From Vicinamibacterales bacterium (GTDB lineage: Bacteria > Acidobacteriota > Vicinamibacteria > Vicinamibacterales > 2-12-FULL-66-21), in the NCBI GenBank assembly GCA_035699745.1, contig DASSPH010000010.1:62001-126000 (forward strand): 64,000 bases of DNA, written 5' to 3'. The notes under the pieces were generated by a model. The model made no database searches and was not told the DNA's origin. It was given only the letters and a program-made list of their open reading frames with translations. The stretch's first letter is position 1. Every line of letters begins with the position of its first letter. Positions 53,171 through 62,472 of the stretch are shown here, one piece after another. The translations under genes were made by a program, and so were the position numbers.

Positions 53171-54541
53171 ATGGCGCAGCGCAAGATTGACGTCGTCCTC
53201 GACTCGGTCCGAAGGCTCATACGCCTCGGCGCGACGGCGAATCTCGTCAACCTGCTCCACAAGCAGCACCCCGCGGACCTCGCCCAGGTCTTCGCCGAAC
53301 TGGGGGAGAAAGACCGCGCCACCTCGTTCGCGCTGCTGCTCGAGAGAAACAGCAAGCTGGCGATGGAAGCGCTCAGCGAGCTCGGCCCCGAGGGGGGCGC
53401 CGCGCTGCTCGCCGATCGGTCCGCCGAAGAGATCGCCCGGCTCCTGCACGACCTCCCGTCGGACGACGCCGCGGCGATCATCGACAACCTGCCGGAACCG
53501 CTCTCCGCCGCCGTCCTCGAGCTGATCGGCAAGCGTCCGGGCGACGAAGTCGGCGAGCTGCTCGAGTACGAAGAGCAGACCGCCGGCCGCATCATGAACC
53601 CGAAAGTCTTCGCGCTTTCGGAAGACATGACCGCCGGTGAAGCCATCACCACGCTGCAGGGCGCGCGCGACGTCGAGATGGTGTTCTACCTCTACGTCGT
53701 CGACGGCCGCCGCCACCTGGTCGGCGTGATCTCCCTGCGGCGGCTGCTCCTGGTGCCGCCGTCGACGCCGCTCAAGCGGATCATGACGACCGACCTGACG
53801 AGCGTCAGGACGGACACCGACCAGGAAGAAGTCGCGCGCCTCGTCGCCTCCTACAACCTGCTGGCGCTGCCGGTCGTCGACGAGGAGAACAAGCTGGTCG
53901 GGGTCGTCACGGTCGACGACGTCATCGACGTCATCAAGGACGAGGCGACCGAGGACGTCTACCGGCTGGCCGGTGTCGCGGGGGACGACCGTGTGTTCTC
54001 CACCGCGGCGGAGTCGCTGCGCAAGCGGGTGCCGTGGCTCGAGGTCAACCTCGTGACCGCGTTCATCGCCGCGTCGGTCGTGGCGCTGTTCGAAGGGGCG
54101 ATCGATTCGCTGCCGGTGCTGGCGGTGTTCATGCCGGTTGTCGCCGGCATGGGCGGCAACGCCGCGACGCAGACGCTGACGGTGATCGTCCGCGGCATCG
54201 CGCTCGGCGAGTTGACCTGGGCGAACTCCCGCAAGGCGCTGTTCAAGGAGGCGGCGGTCGGCATCGGCAACGGCGTGGCGTGCGGCGTGGTCGGGTGGCT
54301 GGTGGTCTGGGCGTGGAAAGGGGACTTCTGGCTCGGCGGCATCCTCTGCGCGGCGATGATCATCAACATGTTCGTCGCGTCGACTGCCGGCACGCTGATC
54401 CCGCTGGCGCTCCGCGCCATGAAAGTGGACCCCGCGCTCGCGTCGTCGGTGTTCATCACCACGTTGACCGACGTGTTCGGGTTCGCCTCGTGGCTCGGGC
54501 TGAGCACCGTGTTCCTCAAGTTCCTCCATCCCGCGGGATAG
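53171..54541 (+). CDS. mgtE: Magnesium transporter MgtE
   Basis: 456 residues: an N-terminal helical superhelix domain (1-130), a CBS pair (about 135-260, IMNPKVFALSEDMTAGEA; VVDEENKLVGVVTVDDVIDVI), a plug helix and five transmembrane helices with the conserved pore stretch PVVAGMGGNAATQTLT. It is a Mg2+ channel gated by intracellular Mg2+. TAAATT lies 12 bases before the ATG. Confidence 0.95.
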   Translation: MAQRKIDVVLDSVRRLIRLGATANLVNLLHKQHPADLAQVFAELGEKDRATSFALLLERNSKLAMEALSELGPEGGAALLADRSAEEIARLLHDLPSDDAAAIIDNLPEPLSAAVLELIGKRPGDEVGELLEYEEQTAGRIMNPKVFALSEDMTAGEAITTLQGARDVEMVFYLYVVDGRRHLVGVISLRRLLLVPPSTPLKRIMTTDLTSVRTDTDQEEVARLVASYNLLALPVVDEENKLVGVVTVDDVIDVIKDEATEDVYRLAGVAGDDRVFSTAAESLRKRVPWLEVNLVTAFIAASVVALFEGAIDSLPVLAVFMPVVAGMGGNAATQTLTVIVRGIALGELTWANSRKALFKEAAVGIGNGVACGVVGWLVVWAWKGDFWLGGILCAAMIINMFVASTAGTLIPLALRAMKVDPALASSVFITTLTDVFGFASWLGLSTVFLKFLHPAG

Positions 54542-54559
54542 AATCGTTCCCGGTCCCCG

Positions 54560-55312
54560 ATGCCGGTGTACACCGCCGACGCGCTGATTCTCCGCACCTA
54601 CAAGCTGGGCGAGGCGGATCGAATCGTCGTGTTCCTCACGCGCGATCGCGGCAAGAAGCGCGGCGTCGCGAAAGGGGCGCGCCGGGCGAGGTCGCGCTTC
54701 ACCGGCACGCTGGAATCGCTCACCCGCGCCGGTGTGGCCTACTACGAGCGCGAGCTGCGCGACCTCGTCCGCATCAACTACATCGAAACGCAGCGCAGTC
54801 CGTTGTCCGTCGTCGCGCGGAACCCGCAGGATGCCTCCGCGCTGGGGCACACGGAGTACTTCGCCGAGTTGATCGACGAATGGGCGCCCGAAGGGCACGC
54901 CGACGAACGGCTGTACCGCCTGGGCTCCTCCGTGATCGACGCGCTCGCCGACGGCGCGCCGACGGAACGGCTGGCGCGCTACTTCGAGTTCTGGCTGCTG
55001 CGGCTGCAGGGTGTGTATCCGCAGCTCTCGTCCTGCCCCGGCTGCGGCGGCCCCTTCGACGGCGGCGCGGTGATGCCGCCGCGCGAGCACCACTACCTGT
55101 GCGCACGGTGTGCGCCGGGCGGCGGCACGACGATCTCCCTCGATGCGCTCCGATTCCTCCGCAGCGCCGCCGCCGCGTCGCCGGAATCGGTCGGTGAGAT
55201 CCCGCTGGCCGCGGCCGCCGCCCGCGAACTCGAAACCGCCCACCGGCGGCTGATTCACGTCAATCTGGACAAAGAACTGAAGTCGGCCCGCGTCCTCCGC
55301 CAGCTTCGCTGA
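54560..55312 (+). CDS. recO: DNA repair protein RecO
   Basis: 250 residues. The N-terminal OB fold (TADALILRTYKLGEADRIVVF; KGARRARSRF) and helical C-terminal domain are typical. A four-cysteine zinc site is present (CPGCGG and CARC). It loads RecA onto SSB-coated DNA with RecR. TAGAAT lies 15 bases before the ATG. Confidence 0.93.
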   Translation: MPVYTADALILRTYKLGEADRIVVFLTRDRGKKRGVAKGARRARSRFTGTLESLTRAGVAYYERELRDLVRINYIETQRSPLSVVARNPQDASALGHTEYFAELIDEWAPEGHADERLYRLGSSVIDALADGAPTERLARYFEFWLLRLQGVYPQLSSCPGCGGPFDGGAVMPPREHHYLCARCAPGGGTTISLDALRFLRSAAAASPESVGEIPLAAAAARELETAHRRLIHVNLDKELKSARVLRQLR

Positions 55313-55320
55313 CGCGCCGC

Positions 55321-55358
55321 CGGCACCCCGCACCCGGCACCCGCACCCCGGCATCCCG
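55321..55358. repeat. Heptamer array CGGCACC/CCGCACC
   Basis: Five to six 7-base units between recO and glyQ, ending just before the TATAAT of glyQ. Confidence 0.7.
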
Positions 55359-55376
55359 CCGAAGGCGGCCAGACGC

Positions 55377-55382
55377 TATAAT
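55377..55382 (+). promoter_or_regulatory. TATAAT -10 box before glyQ
   Basis: A perfect TATAAT ends 11 bases before the GTG start at 55394, implying a leader of only a few bases. It overlaps the competing TTG at 55382, which therefore cannot be the start. Confidence 0.5.
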
Positions 55383-55393
55383 TGACGGATCGC

Positions 55394-56302
55394 GTGACGT
55401 TTCAGCAACTGATCTTCAAACTGTCCGAGTTCTGGGCCACCCGCGGCTGCCTTCTGCAGCAACCCCTCGACATCGAGATGGGCGCCGGGACGATGCATCC
55501 CGAGACGTTTCTGCGCGTGCTGGGCGGCGAACACTGGAACGTGGCCTACGTGCAGCCCTCGCGGCGGCCGGCGGACGGCCGCTTCGGCGAGAACCCCAAC
55601 CGGCTGTTCAAGCATCACCAGTTCCAGGTGATTCTGAAGCCCGCCCCTGACGAAGTGCAGCAGCTCTACCTGCAGAGCCTCGAGGCGTGCGGCATCGACC
55701 TGCGCGCGCACGACGTGCGGTTCGAGGAAGACAACTGGGAGTCCCCGACGCTCGGCGCCTGGGGGATCGGCTGGCAGGTGCTCTTCGACGGCCAGGAAAT
55801 CACCCAGTTCACCTATTTTCAGCAGGCCGGCGGCATCGACCTCGCGCCGATTTCCGTCGAGCTGACCTACGGCCTCGAGCGGTTCGCGATGGCGCTGCAG
55901 GACGTCGACAACGTGTTCGATCTCGACTGGGCGCCGGGCGTCAAGTATCGCGACGTCCGGCATCGCGACGAAGTGGAGCAGTCGAAGTATGCCTTCGGTC
56001 AGGTCGACATGCCGAAGGAGGAGTTCAATCGCATCCATCGCGAGCTGTTCGATCAGTACTATCTGCTGGCGCAGACCCTGCTGCGGTCCAGCCTGGTGCT
56101 GCCGGCGCTCGACTACTGCCTGAAGTGCTCGCACGCGTTCAACCTGATGGATGCGAGCGGCGGCATCGGCGTGACCGAGCGCATGGCCTACATTCTCAAG
56201 GTGCGCCAGATGGCGGTCGCGATCGCGAAACAGTGGGCGGGCGTCGAGGATGGGCAACGGCCTGACGCTCCGGCACAAAGCTCACAAAGCTCACGAAAAT
56301 GA
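55394..56302 (+). CDS. glyQ: Glycyl-tRNA synthetase alpha chain
   Basis: 302 residues, the catalytic subunit of the bacterial alpha2beta2 enzyme. The GTG start gives [19 protein letters not shown], matching the MTFQ start of the family; [32 protein letters not shown] and [20 protein letters not shown] follow. The last residues ([11 protein letters not shown]) and the stop codon lie in the left arm of a repeat hairpin. Confidence 0.96.
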   Translation: MTFQQLIFKLSEFWATRGCLLQQPLDIEMGAGTMHPETFLRVLGGEHWNVAYVQPSRRPADGRFGENPNRLFKHHQFQVILKPAPDEVQQLYLQSLEACGIDLRAHDVRFEEDNWESPTLGAWGIGWQVLFDGQEITQFTYFQQAGGIDLAPISVELTYGLERFAMALQDVDNVFDLDWAPGVKYRDVRHRDEVEQSKYAFGQVDMPKEEFNRIHRELFDQYYLLAQTLLRSSLVLPALDYCLKCSHAFNLMDASGGIGVTERMAYILKVRQMAVAIAKQWAGVEDGQRPDAPAQSSQSSRK

Positions 56303-56361
56303 ACCATAACGACAATTCCGTTGTGGACTTTGTGATCTTCGTGGTCTTTGTGCCGGAGCGT
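56265..56361. repeat. Hairpin-forming inverted array spanning the glyQ end and glyQ-glyS gap
   Basis: A perfect 16-base inverted repeat, ACGCTCCGGCACAAAG (56265-56280) and CTTTGTGCCGGAGCGT (56346-56361), encloses degenerate CTCACAAAG/CTCACGAAA words and their inverted copies. The left arm is coding (glyQ). Confidence 0.9.
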
Positions 56362-56383
56362 GAGCCGTCGACCGTGAACACCT

Positions 56384-58588
56384 ATGGATCGTGAGCTTCT
56401 TCTCGAGATCGGCGTCGAGGAGCTGCCCGCCGACTGGCTCCCGGGATTGACGACGCAGCTGCGGGAGAAGCTGCAGGCGCGGCTGAAGGAAATGCGGCTG
56501 GTGCCGGACGCGCCGGTCGAGAGCTTCAGCACCCCCCGGCGGCTGACCGCGCGGATCGACCGCATGCCGGAACGCCAGGAGGACCTCGACGAGACCGTCA
56601 CCGGTCCGCCGGTGTCAGCGGCGTTCACCCCCGCCGGCGACCCGACGCCGGCCGCCCTCGGCTTTGCCCGGAAGCAGGGGATGGCGTTCGAGGCGCTGGA
56701 GCGCGTGAAGACCGACAAAGGCGAGTACCTGGCCGCGAAGAAGCATTTCCGCGGGAAGAGTACCGTCGACGCGCTGCCGGATCTGCTCGGCGCGCTGCTC
56801 CGCGACCTGACGTTCCCCAAGCAGATGCACTGGGACGCGATGCTGGAGGACGGCAAGGGGGAGCTCGTGTTCGGCCGTCCGATCCGCTGGCTGCTGTATC
56901 TCTACGGCGGACGCGTCGTCCCGTTCACGATCGCGCGGATGCCGAACGCCGCCGGCGCGCAAGTGCAGGAGATCACCACGGGCGCGGTGACCTACGGCCA
57001 TCGCTTCCTTGCCACCAGCGGACGCGCCGGACGCTCCGTGAAAGTCCGCACCTTCGACGACTACCGGGCGCGGCTGCCCGAGCATTTCGTCATCCTCGAG
57101 CACGCCGATCGCCGCGACCGCATCGGGCGGGAGATCGAGGCGAAGGCGCGCAAGCTGGGCGGACGCGTCCATCTGCGCGAGCACGCGGCGTTGCTCGACA
57201 CGGTCGCGGATCTGGTGGAATACCCCGGTGTGGTTGCCGGGTTCTTCGGCCGCGAGTTCCTGGCGCTCCCGCAGGAGGTGCTCACCACGACGCTGGTGCA
57301 TCACCAGCACTACTTCCCGGTGGTGAGCGAGTCGGGGGCGCTGAAGGAGGCGTTTCTCGCCGTCGTCAACACGCAGCCGTCGGACGAACGGCTGATTGCG
57401 AGGAACGCCGAGCGCGTCGTCGCCGCGCGGCTGCGGGACGCGAAGTTCTTCTGGGACGAGGATCGCGGCACCAGGCTCGAGGATCGGCGCGAGCGGCTCG
57501 ACACGATCGTCTTCCACAAGAAGCTGGGCAGCTATCGCGACAAGGCCGATCGCCTCGAGACGCTGGCGCGGACGATCGCCGCGGATGTGTTCGGCGCCGC
57601 GGAGCACGCGGACCATGCGGCGAGGGCGGCCCGCCTCGCGAAGTCGGATCTCGCGACCGCGATGGTCTTCGAGTTTCCCGAGCTGCAGGGGATCATGGGC
57701 GGCGTCTACGCGCGCGAAGAAGGGCTGCCGGAGCCGGTCTGGAAGGCGATTTACTACCAGTACCTGCCCATCGGCGTGGAGCCGGATGCGCCGCCGCACG
57801 CCAAGGACCTCGGCGCCGGCGCGGTCGCGTGGGCGGCACTGGCGCTCGCCGACAAGCTCGATAGCTTCGCCGCGCTCACCAAGGCCGGCGAGCGCGCCAC
57901 CGGTTCGCGGGATCCGTTCGGACTCCGGCGGCAGATGCAGGGCGTGGTCAGAATCCTGATGGATCTGCCGGAGCTCACGGGCATCGACCGCGAAATCGCG
58001 ATTTCGTCGCTGGCGCCGGTGGCGGCGCCGCAGGTGCCTGTGGCGGACTCGTGGGATCCCGCCGGGGTGATCGGGGGTAACGCCCACGAGCGCATCCGGT
58101 TCGCGCTGCAGCAGCGTGGCTTCAGCGCTCCGGTGATCCGCAGTGCCGTCTCGACCAGCGGAACGGACAACCCGCTGAGGGCGCGGCGCATTGCCGAGGC
58201 TTTGAAGGCGCTCGAAGGATCGGCCGATCTGTCCGCTCTGGCGGTGCTCTTCAAACGCGTCAAGAACATCGCGCGTGAATTGAACGCCGACTCCCCGCTC
58301 GACCGCGGCGTGCTCGACGAGCCGGCCGAGAAGGCGCTGCTCGCAGGGCTGGACGCGGTGCGTCCGCGGGTCGAGGCGGCGGTGCAGGCGCGTGACTACC
58401 GGCGGGCGCTCGCCGAGATCGCGTCGCTGCGGCCTGCGGTCGACCGGTTCTTTACTGAAGTGTTCGTGATGGCAGATGATGCGCGGTTGCGTACGGCGCG
58501 TCTGAAACTGATGGCTGACCTCCGGGATCTCGCGCTGCAGCTGGCGGACATCTCGGAACTGGCAGCCGAGGAAGGGAAGCAGTCGTAG
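56384..58588 (+). CDS. glyS: Glycyl-tRNA synthetase beta chain
   Basis: 734 residues beginning LLLEIGVEELPADW, with TPRRL and GRPIRWL near the N-terminus and KLDSFAALTKAGERATGSRDPFGLRRQ in the HD-like domain. The C-terminal DALR-type anticodon-binding region is complete. It binds and positions tRNA-Gly for GlyQ. Confidence 0.95.
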   Translation: MDRELLLEIGVEELPADWLPGLTTQLREKLQARLKEMRLVPDAPVESFSTPRRLTARIDRMPERQEDLDETVTGPPVSAAFTPAGDPTPAALGFARKQGMAFEALERVKTDKGEYLAAKKHFRGKSTVDALPDLLGALLRDLTFPKQMHWDAMLEDGKGELVFGRPIRWLLYLYGGRVVPFTIARMPNAAGAQVQEITTGAVTYGHRFLATSGRAGRSVKVRTFDDYRARLPEHFVILEHADRRDRIGREIEAKARKLGGRVHLREHAALLDTVADLVEYPGVVAGFFGREFLALPQEVLTTTLVHHQHYFPVVSESGALKEAFLAVVNTQPSDERLIARNAERVVAARLRDAKFFWDEDRGTRLEDRRERLDTIVFHKKLGSYRDKADRLETLARTIAADVFGAAEHADHAARAARLAKSDLATAMVFEFPELQGIMGGVYAREEGLPEPVWKAIYYQYLPIGVEPDAPPHAKDLGAGAVAWAALALADKLDSFAALTKAGERATGSRDPFGLRRQMQGVVRILMDLPELTGIDREIAISSLAPVAAPQVPVADSWDPAGVIGGNAHERIRFALQQRGFSAPVIRSAVSTSGTDNPLRARRIAEALKALEGSADLSALAVLFKRVKNIARELNADSPLDRGVLDEPAEKALLAGLDAVRPRVEAAVQARDYRRALAEIASLRPAVDRFFTEVFVMADDARLRTARLKLMADLRDLALQLADISELAAEEGKQS

Positions 58589-58591
58589 AAC

Positions 58592-61408
58592 ATGGCCAAG
58601 AAACTCGCGCGGAAGGCGTCGGCATCGAAAGGCAAGGGCAGCAAGGCATCCGGCCGCACGGCGGGCGGCGGACGACGGACGGCGGACAGCGGGGCAGCGA
58701 AGGGCAAGTACGTGTACCTGTTCGGGCGCAGGACCGACGGCAACGGGACGATGAAGCCGCTGCTCGGCGGCAAGGGGGCGAACCTCGCCGAGATGTGCCG
58801 CATCGGCCTGCCGGTCCCGCCCGGGTTCACGATCACCACCGAGGTCTGCACCTATTACTACGACAACCGGCGCGCCTATCCGCCGTCGCTGCGCGGCCAG
58901 ATGGAGGCCGGCATCGCTTCGATCGAGCAGCAGACCGGCAAGAAGTTCGGCGACCTGAAGAACCCGCTGCTCGTGTCGGTGCGCTCGGGGGCGCGCGACT
59001 CGATGCCCGGGATGATGGACACCATCCTCAACCTCGGCCTGAACGACAAGACGGTCGAGGCGCTCTCGGCCAGGACCAGCAATCCGCGCTTCGCCTGGGA
59101 CTGCTACCGGCGGTTCGTGCAGATGTACGGCGACGTCGTGCTCGGCGTCCAGAAGCGCCCCGAGGAGGATCACGAGCCGTTCGAAACCGTGATCCACAGC
59201 CTCAAGCACGAGCGCTATCACACCGACGTCGAGGACACCAAGCTCTCGGTCGACGATCTCCGGGAGCTGGTGAAGCGCTTCAAGGGGCTGGTGAAGGAGC
59301 GCGCCGGCAAGGAGTTCCCCGATTCGCCGTGGGATCAGCTGCTGGGAGCCGTCGGCGCGGTGTTCGGGTCGTGGATGAACGACCGCGCCATCGTCTACCG
59401 GCGCAAGTACAACATCCCCACCGAGTGGGGCACCGCGGTGAACGTGCAGGCGATGGTCTACGGCAACACCGGCGACGAGTCCGGATCCGGGGTCGCGTTC
59501 ACGCGCAATCCCGCCAACGGCGTGAAGGAGTTCTACGGCGAGTTCCTCATCAACGCGCAGGGAGAGGACGTCGTCGCCGGCGTCCGCACGCCGGAGCCGG
59601 TCGCCGAGCTGAAGCGGCAGATGCCGAAGGCGTATGCCGAGCTGGAGCGCATCCGCCAGACGCTCGAGAAGCACTTCAAGGACGTGCAGGACTTCGAGTT
59701 CACGATCGAGGACGGCGTCGTCTACATGCTGCAGACGCGCAACGGCAAGCGCACCGCGATGGCGGCGCTCAAGTTCTCGATGGACATGTACAAGGAGAAG
59801 CTGATCGACTGGAAGACGGCGGTGATGCGCAACCCCGCCGATCAGCTCGACCAGCTGCTCGCGCCGGTGTTCGACGCGTCGGAAGTCGACAGCGCGAGGG
59901 CGATCGCGACCGGCCTGCCCGCCGGCCCGGGCGCCGCATCCGGGCAGATCTATCTCAACGCGGAGCGCGCCGTCGCCGCCGCCGACAAGGGCGAGAAGGT
60001 GCTGCTGGTGCGCATCGAGACCTCGCCCGAGGATCTGCGCGGCATGATCGCGGCCGAGGGGATCCTCACCGCGCGCGGCGGGGTGTCGTCGCACGCCGCG
60101 CTGGTCGCGCGGCAGATGGGCAAGGTCTGCGTCTGCGGCGCCGCGGCGGTCGAAGTCGATTACCAGGGGCGCACCGTCAAGGTCGACGGCAGGAACTACA
60201 AGGAAGGCGACTGGATGTCGATCGACGGCACGGCGGGGAAGGTCTACGCCGGCAAGGTGAAGACCGCGCCGTCCGAGATCGTCGCCGGCCTGATCTCCGG
60301 CGACGACGCGGCGAAGAAGACCGAGAAGTTCAAGCACTTCCAGCAGCTGATGAAGTGGTGCTCGGATGCCTCGCGGATGAGCGTGCGCACGAACGCCGAC
60401 ACGCCCGAGCAGACGGCGAACGCGGTCGCGTTCGGCGCCGTCGGCATCGGCCTCACGCGGACCGAGCACATGTTCTTCGAGGGGGATCGCATCGACGCGA
60501 TGCGCGAGATGATCCTCGCCGAGACGGTCGAGGCGCGCAAGGCGGCGCTCGCCAAGCTGCTGCCCTACCAGCGCGAGGACTTCGCCGGCATCTTCCGCGC
60601 CCTGAAGGGCTATCCGGCGACGATTCGCTTCCTCGATCCGCCGCTGCACGAGTTCCTGCCGCACACCAGGGAGCAGCAGGCGGAGCTGGCGAAGAAGATC
60701 GGCGTGCCGGCGGCGCGCATCCATCAGCGCGTCGAGCAGCTGCACGAGTTCAACCCGATGCTCGGATTCCGCGGCTGCCGCCTCGGCATCGGCTACCCCG
60801 AGATCTCGGAGATGCAGGCGCGCGCCGTCTTCGAGGCCGCGGCGGCGGTCCAGAAGGAAGGGATCAAGGTGCGCCCCGAGATCATGATCCCGCTGGTCGG
60901 GTTCAAGAAGGAACTCGATCTGCAGATCGAGGTCGTCCACAAGGCGGCGCGCGAGGTCCAGGCCGAGCGGAAGGTGAAGCTGAATTACATGGTCGGCACC
61001 ATGATCGAGATCCCGCGCGGCGCGCTGACCGCCGACGAGATCGCCCAGTCGGCCGAGTTCTTCAGCTTCGGCACCAACGACCTGACGCAGACCGGCCTGG
61101 GGATGTCGCGCGACGACTCGGGATCGTTCCTGCCGCAGTATCAGGAGCTCGAGATCGTCAAGAAGAACCCGTTCGCGACCATCGACGCCACCGGTGTCGG
61201 CCAGCTGGTCGAGATCGCGGTGAAGAAGGGACGCGCCGCGCGCCCCGACATCAAGCTCGGCATCTGCGGCGAGCACGGCGGCGATCCGGCGTCGATCCAC
61301 TTCTTCGAGAGAGTCGGGCTCGACTACGTGAGCTGCTCGCCCTACCGCGTCCCGGTGGCGCGGCTCGCCGCGGCACAGGCGGCGCTGCAGAGCAAGCCAC
61401 AAGGCTGA
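58592..61408 (+). CDS. ppdK: Pyruvate, phosphate dikinase
   Basis: 938 residues interconverting pyruvate + ATP + Pi and PEP + AMP + PPi. After an odd N-terminal extension of about 40 basic, Ser/Gly/Ala-rich residues comes KYVYLFG and the ATP-grasp domain ([12 protein letters not shown]). The swivelling domain carries the phospho-histidine H501 ([10 protein letters not shown]), and the C-terminal PEP/pyruvate barrel has FGTNDLTQT and the catalytic cysteine region [10 protein letters not shown]. The extension is partly encoded by a heptamer array. Gap from glyS is 3 bases. Confidence 0.95.
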   Translation: MAKKLARKASASKGKGSKASGRTAGGGRRTADSGAAKGKYVYLFGRRTDGNGTMKPLLGGKGANLAEMCRIGLPVPPGFTITTEVCTYYYDNRRAYPPSLRGQMEAGIASIEQQTGKKFGDLKNPLLVSVRSGARDSMPGMMDTILNLGLNDKTVEALSARTSNPRFAWDCYRRFVQMYGDVVLGVQKRPEEDHEPFETVIHSLKHERYHTDVEDTKLSVDDLRELVKRFKGLVKERAGKEFPDSPWDQLLGAVGAVFGSWMNDRAIVYRRKYNIPTEWGTAVNVQAMVYGNTGDESGSGVAFTRNPANGVKEFYGEFLINAQGEDVVAGVRTPEPVAELKRQMPKAYAELERIRQTLEKHFKDVQDFEFTIEDGVVYMLQTRNGKRTAMAALKFSMDMYKEKLIDWKTAVMRNPADQLDQLLAPVFDASEVDSARAIATGLPAGPGAASGQIYLNAERAVAAADKGEKVLLVRIETSPEDLRGMIAAEGILTARGGVSSHAALVARQMGKVCVCGAAAVEVDYQGRTVKVDGRNYKEGDWMSIDGTAGKVYAGKVKTAPSEIVAGLISGDDAAKKTEKFKHFQQLMKWCSDASRMSVRTNADTPEQTANAVAFGAVGIGLTRTEHMFFEGDRIDAMREMILAETVEARKAALAKLLPYQREDFAGIFRALKGYPATIRFLDPPLHEFLPHTREQQAELAKKIGVPAARIHQRVEQLHEFNPMLGFRGCRLGIGYPEISEMQARAVFEAAAAVQKEGIKVRPEIMIPLVGFKKELDLQIEVVHKAAREVQAERKVKLNYMVGTMIEIPRGALTADEIAQSAEFFSFGTNDLTQTGLGMSRDDSGSFLPQYQELEIVKKNPFATIDATGVGQLVEIAVKKGRAARPDIKLGICGEHGGDPASIHFFERVGLDYVSCSPYRVPVARLAAAQAALQSKPQG
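58666..58693. repeat. Heptamer array inside the ppdK N-terminal extension
   Basis: CGGCGGA, CGACGGA, CGGCGGA, CAGCGGG: four 7-base units in coding DNA. Because seven is not a multiple of three, the peptide is not periodic. Confidence 0.7.
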
Positions 61409-61412
61409 CGCA

Positions 61413-62381
61413 TTGATCCGGATCCTCGCGCACGCGAACGGGACCACGAGCCCGGCGGATCGGGTCGATCCGGCGTGGCTCGCCCCCGGGAGCGGCGTGA
61501 AGATCTGGGTCGATCTGCTGAATCCGACCCCCGAGGAGGGGCAGAGCATCCTCGTCGACCTGTTCCACTTCCACGAACTGGCGGTCGAGGATGCGCTGAG
61601 CGCGCTGCAGTATCCGAAGGTCGAGTCGTACGGCGAGTACCTGTATCTGATCCTGCACCGGATCGACTTCGAAGGCTCCGAGCACTGCTTCAAGACCCAC
61701 GACGTCGATTTCTTTCTCGGCCCCAATTACCTGGTCACCATCCACACCGGCGATTCGCGCTCGATTCAGCACGTCGCCGACGTCTGCGGCCGCAATCCCC
61801 GCGCCCTGGGGGAGGGGGTCGCGGCGCTGATGCACCGCATCATCGACGCCATGGTCGACAACTACCGGCCGGAGATCGACGAGCTGAACGAGCGGCTCGA
61901 CGACCTCGAGGCGCAGGTGTTCGAGCCCAGCACGCCGACCCTGACCCGCGACATCCTCGAGTTCAAGAAGGACGTCTCGTCGCTGCGCCGCGTCGTCCTG
62001 CCGCAGCGCGACGTGATCGGCCGTCTGGCCCGGCGCGAGTTCTCGCTGATCGACGAAGCGATCGCCTACCGCCTGCGCGACATCCACGACGCGCTGGTGC
62101 GGCTGGCCGACGAGTCGATCCAGTTCCAGGACCGCATCACCAGCCTGCTCGACGCCAATCTCGCCATCGTCTCGAACCAGTTGAACAGCGTGATGAAGGT
62201 GCTCACCATCATCGCGACGCTGTTCATGCCGCTCACGGTGATCACCGGCATGTGGGGCATGAACGTGCCGCTGCCGCATCTGCCCGGCGGCGAGCAGCTG
62301 CAGTTCTGGTGGGTCGCGGCCTTGATGATCGGGCTCTCGGTCGGGATGCTCGCGTACTTCCGCAGGCGCGGCTGGATCTAG
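61413..62381 (+). CDS. corA: Magnesium/cobalt transporter CorA
   Basis: 322 residues. A large cytoplasmic alpha/beta and helical domain leads to two C-terminal transmembrane helices, the first ending in the selectivity motif GMWGMN. A basic tail (RRRGWI) closes the protein. The TTG start lies 4 bases after the ppdK stop. It is the second Mg2+ transporter within 9 kb, after mgtE. Confidence 0.94.
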   Translation: MIRILAHANGTTSPADRVDPAWLAPGSGVKIWVDLLNPTPEEGQSILVDLFHFHELAVEDALSALQYPKVESYGEYLYLILHRIDFEGSEHCFKTHDVDFFLGPNYLVTIHTGDSRSIQHVADVCGRNPRALGEGVAALMHRIIDAMVDNYRPEIDELNERLDDLEAQVFEPSTPTLTRDILEFKKDVSSLRRVVLPQRDVIGRLARREFSLIDEAIAYRLRDIHDALVRLADESIQFQDRITSLLDANLAIVSNQLNSVMKVLTIIATLFMPLTVITGMWGMNVPLPHLPGGEQLQFWWVAALMIGLSVGMLAYFRRRGWI

Positions 62382-62383
62382 CA

Positions 62384-62466
62384 AAATGTGGAAATCTGGA
62401 AACGTGGAAATGTGGAAATCTTAGATTTCCAGACTTCCAGATTTCCACATTTCCAAATTTCCAAAT
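62384..62466. repeat. Octamer inverted array between corA and mutL
   Basis: Left half: 8-base units AATGTGGA, AATCTGGA, AACGTGGA, AATGTGGA. Right half: TTTCCAGA, CTTCCAGA, TTTCCACA, TTTCCAAA, TTTCCAAA. An 18-base perfect inverted repeat pairs 62384-62401 with 62435-62452, and GGAAATCT-T-AGATTTCC (62414-62430) forms the centre. Confidence 0.92.
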
Positions 62467-62472
62467 CCCGAT

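Noticed and set aside
56615-61726. A 1,703-codon open frame on the minus strand across glyS, ppdK and corA
   Set aside because: It is an antisense shadow caused by GC-rich codon use; its peptide is Arg/His/Leu-rich without domains, while the plus-strand genes have intact catalytic motifs.
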